Source: Henckelia pumila
Taxonomy: Eukaryota > Streptophyta > Magnoliopsida > Lamiales > Gesneriaceae
Direction of reading: 5' to 3'
Assembly: GCF_033568475.1 (NCBI RefSeq)
Contig: NC_133122.1
Span: forward strand, 79,569,442 to 79,633,441
DNA: 64,000 nt
The notes beneath the pieces were generated by a model that saw only the letters and a program-made list of their open reading frames with translations, was not told where the DNA came from and did not search any database. The translations under genes were made by a program, and so were the position numbers. Shown here piece after piece: positions 54,879-64,000 of this stretch (position 1 is the stretch's first letter; every line of letters starts with the position of its first letter).

Positions 54879-56413
54879 TCACATATTTTGTATTTTGCGT
54901 ATCCCAATGTTATATATATGTTTTTTGAATATCGTTGTAGGAAGTATCTTTGTAAAGAGATCTGATGAGTTTTCACTTGATTGAATGTAACAGATATCAA
55001 TATCTCTATTCTTCTCAAGCTCTTGAGTGAAGGCAAAGAACTTTGGGGAGATATGTTTGGTTCTGTCACTTTTGATGTATCCTTCTTTCATTTGAGCAAC
55101 ACATGCAGCATTATCTTCATATAGTGTCACAGGCTTCTTGTCTATTGACAATCCACACGAGGTTTGGATATGTTGGGTCATTGACTTTAGCCACACAAAT
55201 TCACGGCTTGCTTCATGTAATGCAATAATCTCGGCGTGATTTGATGAAGTTGTTACAAGTGTTTGTTTTTGTGAACGCCAAGAAATTGCAGTGCCTCCAC
55301 GAGTAAATACATATTCAGTTTGGGAACGTGTCTTATGTGGATCAGATAAATATCCAGCAGCATAACCAATGATACTTTGATTGGTATCTTTTGAATATAA
55401 AAGTCCCAAATCTGTCGTTCCTCGTAGATAGAGGAATATATGTTTAATTCTGTTCCAGTGCCTCTTTGTTGGATATGATCTGAATCTTGCCAATAAATTT
55501 ACAGCAAAAGATATATCAGGTCTAGTACAATTTGCAAGAAACATAAGGGCACCAATGACACTTAGATATGGTACTTCTGGACCAAGAATAACTTCATCAT
55601 CTTCACATGGACGGAATGGATCTTTTTCTATGTTTAATGATCTAACAACCATTAAATTAGTTAAAGGATTTGATTTATCCATATTAAAACGTTTAAGGAT
55701 CTTTTCTGTATAATTTTCCTGGTGAACAAAAATTCCACATTTTTTTTGTTCGATTTGCAAACTCGGACAATACTTGGTTTTTCAAGGTCCTTCATTTCGA
55801 ATTCTTCCTTCAAGTACAACATAACTTCCTGAATTTCCTTATTCGTTCCAATGATGTTTAAATCATCAATATATACAGCAATAATTACACATCCGGATGT
55901 TGTTTTCTTGATTAAAACACAAGGGAATATTGAATTATTTACATATCTCTTTTTCATCAAGTGTTCACTTAGCCGATTATACCAAATTCGACTAGATTGC
56001 TTCAACCCATATAATGATCTTTGCAATTTTACAGAATAAAATTCTCTGGGTTTTGAACTCTTTGCTTCAGGCATCTTAAATCCTTCAGGGTTTTTCATGT
56101 ATATATCACTATCAAGTGATCCGTATAAGTAAGCTGTAACAACATCCATAAGACGCATTTCTAAATTTTCAAATACTGCCAAACTAATCAAATATCAAAA
56201 CGTAATTGCATCCATAACAAGAGAATACGTTTCTTCATAATCAATTCCAGGCCTTTGAGAAAAACCTTGTGCAACGAGTCGAGCTTTATATCTTACTACT
56301 TCATTTTTCTCATTTCGATTTCGAACGAAAACCCATTTGTATCCAACAGGTTTTACACCTTCAGGTGTAAGGACTATAGGTTCAAAAACATTACGTTTAT
56401 TTAGCGAATCCAA
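54879..56413 (-). pseudogene. pol: Copia RT and RNase H, broken (C3)
   Basis: RT begins in 56413-56195 (GYKWVFVRNRNEKNEVVRYK, KARLVAQGF), passes a stop, and continues in 56191-55661 (DVVTAYLYGSLDSDIY, QRSLYGLKQSSRIWY, catalytic VYIDDLNIIG). A frameshift near 55750 moves to 55760-54879, which carries ILKRFNMDKSNPL, NCTRPDISFAVNLLARF and RNase H (SNHAEIIALHEASREFVWL, YEDNAACVAQMKEG, RTKHISPKFF, DLFTKILPT). Confidence 0.9.
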
Positions 56414-56888
56414 TTCAACCTGGATAACATCTTTCCATTTTCCCCAATCCTACCGAGTTTTACATTCACCAAAAGATTTTGGTTAATGATCTTCATTCTC
56501 ATTTATGTTGTCACATGCCACATTATAAGAAAATATCTCATTAATTTCTTCTATATCTTTTCGGTTCCATATTTTTCCAGTATTAATCTAATTGATAGAG
56601 ATTTCATGATTCTCTTCAGTTTGTGGTTCTGACAGAATATTTTCATCATCATGTGTTTCTTTTGGAACACCATTTTCTATTTTGTGATCATCGTGTTTCT
56701 CTATGCTTTTTATTTTCCGAGGATTTTTATCCTTGGAACCGATTGACCTTCCACGCTTCAAGCGTTTTATGACATCATGAGTGTATTCAATTTGTTTATT
56801 TGGTATTTCAATTCAAGCAGTGGCATTTACAGCAGGTATATAGGATTTTGTTACCCCTTTTGTGTCTGCAAATGCATCTGACATTTGA

Positions 56889-57887
56889 TTAGCTATTTCT
56901 TTGCAAGTGCACAATTTGTTGTACATCTTTCTCATATTTTTTAGTTCTTGGATCCAAATGTAACAATGATGTTACATACCATGTAATTTCTTTTTCGATG
57001 CGTTTTTTTTCTCCCCCTAACATTGGGAAGATTTTTTCAGTAAAATGACAATCAGCAAAACGTGTTGTAAACACATCTCCTGTCTGAGGCTCAAGATTTT
57101 GAATGATTGATGGGCTATCATAACCGATATAAATACCGATCTTTCTTTGAGGACCCATTTTTTATCGTTGAGGTGGTGCAATAGGCACATATACCATACA
57201 TCTAAAAATTCTCAGATGAGAAATGTCTGGTTCTTTACCAAATGCAAGCTGCAATGGGGAGCATTTATGATAAGCACTTGGTCTGATGCGAATTAATGCA
57301 ACATCATGTAAAATTTCATCTCCCCATATAGAAATAGGAAGTTTTGTTCTCATAGTCATTGGTCTAGCAATCAGTTGTAGACGTTTAATCAATGATTCAG
57401 CTAATCCATTTTGTGTATTAACATGAGCTACATGATGTTCAACAGTGATTCCTATCGACATACAATAGTCATTAAAAGTCTGGGAAGTAAATTCTACAGC
57501 ATTATCAAGTCTTATTTTCTTGATTGTATAATCGGGAAATTGATTTCGCAATTTTATTATTTGAGTCATCAATCTTGCAAATGCCACATTCCGAGTTGAC
57601 AATAAGCATACATGTGACCATCTGTTAGAGACATCGATCAATACCATAAAGTATCGAAATGGTCCACATGGTTGATGAATTGGCCCACAAATATCACCCT
57701 GAATACGTTCAAGAAATATGGGTGATTCAGTTTGGATTTTAGCTGGTGATGGTCTTATAATAATGTTTTCAAGAGAACATGTTTTACATTGAAACTTATT
57801 ATTCTGAAAGATCTTCTGGTCTTTCTTTGGATGACCATGTGTATTTTCTATAATTCTTTGCATCATTATTGAACCAGGATGTCCCAA
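56889..57887 (-). pseudogene. Copia integrase, broken (C3)
   Basis: 57887-57162 carries RLGHPGSIMMQR, the CKTCSLENI zinc region, and the three catalytic acids in RIQGDICGP, KIRLDNAVEFTS and QNGLAESLIKRL. A stop at 57162 precedes the C-terminal part (GPQRKIGIYIGYDSPSIIQN, 57158-56889). The 56414-56888 stretch downstream is the variable hinge, with stops and no domain. Confidence 0.88.
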
Positions 57888-57896
57888 TCGATCATG

Positions 57897-58447
57897 TTAA
57901 TTGGCTAATATTGATGAATTATCAATCACCATATTTGATTCAATTGGACTTATATGCGTATAATGCAATCCAGTAGGGAGCATTTGTATTTTTTCAACTA
58001 CATATTTTTTTCCTGATTTATATGTAGTAAGACACATATATTTCTGATTTTCATAAGTTATTGTCTCTGTATCATACCCATTAGAATATATGTCATTAAA
58101 ACTCAACAAATTTCTTTTTGATTGTGGTGAATATAAAACATCATTTATCAAAAATTTGTACCATTAGGTAACAAAAAATGTGTTTTACCACATCCTTTAG
58201 TCAAGTTTACAGGACCTGATATTGTATTCACCATTGTTTTTGTTGGTTTTAGTTCCAAGAAATATCTTTTATCTCGGAGAATAGTGTGCGTTGTAGCACT
58301 ATTAGATATGCAAACTTCCATGGGATTATTTCCTTGTTTAGCTTTGCTCATACCGTTTTTCATATTGAACTTAAAAAAAATATGCAATAAAGAAAAATTA
58401 ATGACAATATATGAAAATATAACATGTTTCATAATACAATAATACAT
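57897..58447 (-). pseudogene. Copia protease region, broken (C3)
   Basis: The catalytic segment reads CISNSATTHTIL (about 58310-58275), where the active-site Asp normally precedes SATTHT, so Asp is replaced by Asn. The second piece (58151-57897) has NDVLYSPQSKRNLLSF, the conserved stretch ahead of GAG-pre-integrase. Confidence 0.82.
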
Positions 58448-58499
58448 GAAAATATAATATGTTACATTCTAGTCCCACCAATATATTAATCAATGTTTT

Positions 58500-59519
58500 C
58501 GAAATCATTCAAAAACTCACCAGCATCGAAATGAGTTGAACCACTTAAATGGTCACATTTTCAACAAAATTGATCTCTTTTCCTTTTCCCTTTATCGATT
58601 CTTTATAGAGCTTACAAAGGTGCTCAAGGGCTCGGCAAGTACGTGACCAATGTCGTGGAGTGTCACATTTTTAACAAACACTCTCAGATATTTTTGAGTG
58701 ATTTTCATTCTCACTCATATTTTCATGCTGCCTTTTTTGTGGGTGGTTAGTAACGCTCTTTTGAGATGAGTTATTGAAGTAAATATCTCGATTATTTTCA
58801 TATCCACGGCCTAGACCACGACCACGATCATTTCTACGTCCACGCTCACGTCCTCGACCTCGTCAATGACGAAAATCTTGTCTATGCCTTTGATTTTGGT
58901 ATTCATTTTTACTTACGACATTTGCTTCTGGAAATGCCGTTGATCCAGTGGATCGGGATTGATAATTTCTCATTAACAATTCGTTGTTATTTTTCGCCAC
59001 AAGAAGACATGCGATGAGTTCAGAATATCTCGTAAACTCACGCACTCTATACTGTTATTGTAGAGTTATATTTGATGCGTGGAAAGCGTAAAATGTCTTC
59101 TCAAGCATTTCCATTTCAGTAATCACATGTTCACAAAATTTCAATTAAGAGACTATTCGATACATCGCAGAATTATAATCACTGACTTTTTTAAAGTCTT
59201 GGAATCTTAACGTATTTCATTCATTTCGGGCGGTCGGAAGTATAACTTCCATTATATGCTCAAATCTTTCCTTCAACTCTTTCCATAAAACCATTGGGTC
59301 TTTTTCTGTGAGATACTCATATTTCAATCCTTCATCAAGATGTCGACGTAAGAAAATCATAGCATTTGTTTTATCTTGTGAGGATGATATATTATTTTGT
59401 TTGATGGTATCACTTAGACCCAATGACTCAATATGCATTTCTACATCGAGAGTCCATGACATATAATTTTTTCCGGTTATATCGAGCGCAACAAATTCAA
59501 GTTTTGCCAAGTTTGACAT
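58500..59519 (-). pseudogene. gag: Copia gag, broken (C3)
   Basis: ATG at 59519 (MSNLAKLEFVALDITGKNYM) opens a frame with SWTLDVEMHIESLGL and MIFLRRHLDEGLKYEYL, ending at 59217. Downstream pieces include YSELIACLLVAKNNNELLMR (59045-58863), an Arg/Gly-rich stretch (about 58860-58800) and a damaged zinc-knuckle region (HWSRTCRALEHLCKLYK, about 58660-58600). Confidence 0.85.
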
Positions 59520-59546
59520 GGTGGTACTAGAAAAATAACAATGCAT

Positions 59547-60593
59547 TTTATTAGTTAATTTCTATTAATATGACAATACAAAATAATGGAAAAACGATGA
59601 GTACAAGAATGTTTAAATTAAAATAGAGAAAAGATACGTGGTGGATAATCAACGATGAATACAAGACTTGTGAGTATGATAAACCATAATAGTTATAAAA
59701 AAATAGCCTTAAAAATGTCATCATCTTCTTCTTTGAAAAATCGAGGAGAATTAATTTTGGGAGAAAGAGTGAATTTTGATGTGATTGAAATGTGTTTGAG
59801 TGATCATATTGATAGGGCAAAAACTAGCCGTTTATTACCGTTTGTGAAATAGCCTTAAAATGCCATCATCTTCTTCTTTGAAAAATCGAGGAGAAATAAT
59901 TTTGGGAGAAAAAGTGAATTTTGGTGTGATTGAAATGTGTTTGAGTGATCATATTTGTAGGGCAAAAACTAGCCGTTTATTACCGTTTGTGACCGTTGGG
60001 AGTAAGAAAAAAAATTTGATTATGTGTTGAATAAAAATTTATGATAATCATGTGATGCATATAATGATAATCATAATTAAATAATTATGTATATCATATC
60101 ACATTATTATAATGAGATGTCGTAGACTCCTTTTAGATAATATTGTGAAATTATACAAATATGGTTAGTGTATATATATACACAATAAAATATATATATC
60201 ATATCACTTTATTATAAGGTCGGTGTCGTAGACATCTTTTTATGTAATAATATGAAATTATATATTAATATAGTTAGTATATATATAAATATATATCATA
60301 TCACGTTATTATAAGGTCGATGTCATAGTCATCCTTTTATATAATAACATGAAATTATGTATTAGTATAGTTAGTATATATACATGATAAATATATATCA
60401 TATCACGTAAGGTCGGTGTCATAAACATCCTTTTATATAATAACATAAAATTATATATTAATATACATGCATAGTAAAAATATATATAAACAGTAAAATA
60501 AATATTCTTACTTGTTGAATATTTTTGCCTTTTCTTTGTACTTTTGAATCTTTGGAAATTATAGAGAACCTTCGAGTGATCGTGCTGATAACG
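59547..60593 (-). repeat. C3 leader with tandem repeats and primer site
   Basis: No ORF. A roughly 145-bp segment is tandemly doubled (about 59698-59848 and 59849-59990, sharing catcatcttcttctttgaaa and actagccgtttattaccgtt). Further right, about four copies of a 95-110 bp AT-rich unit (around 60095, 60200, 60297, 60395) share catatcac...ttataaggtc. Next to the LTR is cgttatcagcacgatcactc (minus strand), the presumed primer site, which is unlike the iMet site of C1/C2. Confidence 0.75.
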
Positions 60594-60850
60594 TATTGTG
60601 AAAATGTAAAAATTTATAGTAAAAAGTAAAAACTCCAAAACTCAAAATATATCAAACTATACACTTTCTAAAATTCTTCTCTTTTAAATTGTGATTTTCT
60701 ACACAAATTGAGAGACCTATTTATATATTTCATTTTGAGATTAGTCCAAAAATTAATACATCATCATCTACATCATCACACACTAATTTTCAAATATTAC
60801 AACTCAATTTTCAACATTCAACATTTAATAATAATAATATATTTTCATGT
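60594..60850 (-). repeat. 5' LTR of Copia C3
   Basis: About 255 bp, matching 54467-54713 including acatcatcatctacatcatc. The outer end reads ttttcatgt, where the other copy has ttttcaaca. Confidence 0.85.
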
Positions 60851-61316
60851 TTGTTCTATTATGTCATTGTAAATGACAAATTATAAGCGAACTTCTAGAA
60901 TTTCAAATCCATCCCCCAATGCATCCTTAATGTTGCCTACATAAAACTTTTACATGTAGAAGACAAACAATATTCCCGCACAATTTTGGTACAACATATA
61001 CAACAAAGGATACATCAACAAACATCATGCTAACAATATAATAAACCTCAAAATCATGCTATTGCACCTCACAAATCAAATCAATCAAACTACTAAAATG
61101 TAATGTGAAAGTTCTGTGTAACTACATTTATACCCCAACGAATCTTCAACATACGGATAATTCTCCAAATATGATAATAAAAATCGAGATCAAAACAACC
61201 AAATTAGGTAGATTCTTGCCGATTGTTTGGGATGAACAAGCTAAATTTTTCGACATTGGTGTGAAATTTCAATATGCTGACGTTTTTAAGAGGTCCAAAA
61301 ATATTTTGTTTGCCTT
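60851..61316 (-). other. 3' flank of the N-acetyltransferase-like gene
   Basis: No TE homology noticed. It probably contains the 3' UTR of the gene whose stop codon is at 61319-61317. A clear AATAAA signal on the minus strand was not seen. Confidence 0.5.
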
Positions 61317-64000
61317 TTACAATTTCCAGTATATGCCCAGTTTATGCAGTATCCCAGAAACCACAGCCCAGAAGGTAATCTCAGCAAATATTACATACAA
61401 AAGAGTCCCCAGTCTCTCACTTTTCCACACATCAATGAAAACATGCTTCTCAATCCAATTCACCTGTCCAAAACCAACATAAATTTTGATATTTATAGTT
61501 TGTAACAAAATAAAATATCAAACTTTGCTGCTATATATATATTATACAGACAAACTTACCAAATTGTTATCTGGATTCTTGAAATACCATCCATTTATAA
61601 ATGCTGCAAAAATTCCTTGAGCCGCCATCACGAAAACCAGCATTGCATTCATACCGATCCATTCCAAGAACAGGAACGGCGTTCTAATTCCCCGTACATC
61701 AATCTGTTTAAATTTTCATCAAGGGTTTCGATTCATTCCATTTGAAAAAACAGGATTTTGAAAGGAGATTCGACATCAGTTTCGGATGCCCATAACATGA
61801 AAAAACGAAAGAAGTAAAGGACTAATTATATTTTTAGTAGAAAAGTCTGTTACCAGTATGTAGAAGGCAGAGAATACAATCCCAGCTGAACCAGCAGTGA
61901 AACAAACATAGCTGAAACTATAGAGCTGCTTGTTGATAGGAATAGCTGAAAGCAAAATAATGAAAAACTTTCTTCAATTCTTGAATTTGATCATGGAATC
62001 GGATGAAAATTCCAGAATATGCTACATTTTTTACCATCTGTGAAATGTAGAATACAGGCTAATGCTAGTAAAACAACTCCCATTGAAATCCATTGCTTCA
62101 GTCTCTCAGCATGCCCCTGCATAGTGAATTCATCTTCATCTATTTTGTTACATATTAAGCAATCGAGATTTATAAAATTTTCGATTTTGAAATATGTAGT
62201 ATGAACTGATTGATAGTAGTATCACCAAAGATATATACCTTGAAATGAATCAAGACATGTCCATAGTGAATGCCAATAGTACCAGACATAATTGCTGAAA
62301 TCGAGCTGCAAGAAAATGAAAAAACATATAAAATTTATCGAAATCGAGTACTCAAGAAGATGAACCATCATTAGAATCATGAAGGATTGCAACCTTAAAA
62401 GGCCTTCAGGCTCGAATGGAGCGAGGCACCAAGTGGGAGCATCGTCACGAAATGGACCAGAACTAGGAGAACTAAGTGTACAAGCCTGCATAATTTCTCA
62501 TTATACATCCATGAAGACCAAACTCATGAAATACAACATATTCATTGAAATTCTTTGGAAAATAATGAACCAAGAATTTGTTTCTGGTTTTAACCACTGA
62601 CCTTTAAACGTGCCCAAACCGGTTGAGTGTACAGATGATTAACGCCCCAAACTTGTCGATCAACATAGCCAACCGCATTGCAAGCGGGTCCCAAATGTCC
62701 TCTCATTCCACATTTCACCTAAAAAATGTCGAAAAGTTTACAAGTCATGTTTACTGATATATATGTAAATATGTAGTACAGAAAATTGTGTTGGTTTTTC
62801 ACAGTGTATCTCTCGATTTTGTCACCGTTTTGCGCTGAGAAACTCCAGTCAGGAACATAGAGACTGAATAATGTTACCATGTAGATGACAAATGCAGTGA
62901 ACCCTCCGATCCTAAAACCGAAACAAACGTCATTCTGTTGTTTCGTTTGTAGTGCAGAACAAAGACATGATACATTCGAAACGTAGCTTACCATTGCCAT
63001 TTGTATGCAGTGAAAATCGAGTAATGGTCGAGGTTTTGGTTCGTTGGTCTGACCTTGGTGGTGAATGTCTCTATTAAAGCCACAACGAAGTATACCAAAG
63101 CTATTCTCTGTTCCCATTTGTACACACAACACATAAGGCTGAAGTTTTTGGATTTCTTTTTCGATCTCCATAAGCTGTTTTACATAATTAATTCACGAGT
63201 TCATGAGAAAAAGATTAAACGCACTAACCTGAAGGATGCCACACCATCGAATGTGCTTCATGTCGACGCCATAAACCAGATCATTTGGTGCATGAGAGTA
63301 TCCTCCTGCAGGTCACACCATGACAATATTTAAACATGCCCTTTATCCGATTTCTTGAATTCGGACACGAACTGTGTTCAACCTCATATTCAACGTTTGT
63401 TAACGAATGTGAGGTATGTTTTGTGCTCTCAAGAGGGATTTATGCTCAAAGAAAGACAAGCATAAAACTCAATCAATACCTTGTAGCAGAATTCCCCAGA
63501 ACAGAAGCTTTAACGTCCGCAAAGTTATCTTTCTTACCGCATAACTGATCTCTGGAATTCTCTGCAAAAATCAATGTTGAATCCAATTTGAGAGCATTAG
63601 TTTCTGAACAAGGGGATATGCATATATGATAGTCACACACTCGACTGAAAAAAACATTCAAAATTCTTCAATCCTGATCCTATCCAGCACTAGGGATAGT
63701 AAAATAGATATTGTACCTTGAGGGCAAGAGCTATGGCAGCACCAACAATGAAGAGGAAAAAGGGCATTACAAAATCAGCTAATGTGCATCCATTCCAAGG
63801 CGAATGGTCAATGCGCGAATACGCCCCTCCAGCATCATCTACAAGTACCATCATCTGCAAAAACACCATAAATTCAGCTTGTACAACTTATTGATATATT
63901 TCAAGGGCCGGAAACGAAAAGTGTCCATTTTCGTTCAATGTAGTTGCACTAGGGAAACTACTCATACCACAATAGTGAGACCTCTGAATGCATCTAAGGT
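61317..64000 (-). CDS. Heparan-alpha-glucosaminide N-acetyltransferase-like protein (partial)
   Basis: Thirteen exons with GT-AG borders, in transcript order: 64000-63968 (5' end outside), 63854-63717, 63561-63480, 63305-63229, 63107-62992, 62911-62803, 62718-62602, 62485-62394, 62305-62239, 62116-62035, 61945-61854, 61703-61560, 61463-61317 with TAA stop. Joined they give 431 open codons. The protein is a multi-pass membrane protein of the HGSNAT-like/DUF5009 family: LDAFRGLTIV at the start, DHSPWNGCTLADF with the His-x-x-Trp-Asn-Gly region that carries the active-site His in the human enzyme, YGVDMKHIRWCGILQRIALV, CNAVGYVDRQVWGVNHLY, FEPEGLLSSISAIMSGTIGI, RTPFLFLEWIGMNAMLVFV, and a hydrophobic C-terminus ending GILHKLGIYWKL. 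Plant members have no established substrate. No disruption is seen, so this is the one apparently functional host gene here. Confidence 0.93.

Larger units (their letters stand above)
54467..60850 (-). mobile_element. Decayed Copia element C3
   Basis: A minus-strand element with short LTRs of about 250 bp (54467-54713 and 60594-60850). The Copia order is gag, protease, integrase, RT, RNase H, all broken by stops and frameshifts. No matching 5-bp target duplication was found, and the outer LTR ends are eroded. It lies about 470 bp downstream of the host gene's stop codon. It is a different Copia lineage from C1/C2 (short LTR, different primer site). Confidence 0.9.

Overview
This is nuclear DNA of a flowering plant, probably a eudicot. 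It is AT-rich, has large LTR retrotransposons nested inside one another, and carries one intron-rich nuclear gene at the right edge. The exact lineage cannot be read from the sequence. About 61 of the 64 kb is transposon-derived, and the only host gene is at 61317-64000.

Layout, left to right. (1) 1-3934: 5' part of a minus-strand Copia element (C1), cut by the window edge. (2) 3935-5735: plus-strand Gypsy remnant (3' internal end plus the start of its LTR). (3) 5736-8657 and 20688-38239: decayed minus-strand Gypsy sequence 'G', present as two LTR+gag units (A and B), which later elements have split. (4) 8658-20687: a well-preserved minus-strand Athila-type Gypsy element (Athila-1, TSD ATCCT), with gag-protease, RT-RNaseH-integrase and a third ORF. 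(5) 22585-31348: a Copia element (C2, TSD CTATC) inside G gag, with an open integrase-RT-RNaseH frame but a wrecked gag. (6) 32963-37780: a CACTA-like DNA transposon inside the G LTR, carrying exon fragments of at least six unrelated host genes. (7) 38598-52032: a gag/protease-only Athila-like element (TR-GAG type, TSD ATGTG), itself split by a chromodomain Gypsy element, Gypsy-2 (41187-48093, TSD GATCT), whose gag is fused in frame to the end of RT. (8) 52038-54466: tandemly duplicated non-coding DNA with a hAT-like insertion and microsatellites. (9) 54467-60850: a decayed minus-strand Copia element (C3). (10) 61317-64000: thirteen exons of a heparan-alpha-glucosaminide N-acetyltransferase-like gene on the minus strand, with its 5' end beyond the window.

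Four elements have perfect 5-bp target duplications, so the order of insertion can be read: G first; Athila-1, C2 and the CACTA element into G; TR-GAG into the duplicated unit; Gypsy-2 into TR-GAG. None of the retroelements looks fully autonomous. Athila-1 comes closest, with its polyprotein frame interrupted by two TGA codons.

The most unusual pattern is that the LTRs of three different Gypsy-class elements (Athila-1, TR-GAG, Gypsy-2) carry CpG-rich, mostly palindromic modules repeated at about 70-76 bp. Two of them, from different lineages, share nearly the same stem sequence. The second highlight is the multi-gene capture inside the CACTA element.
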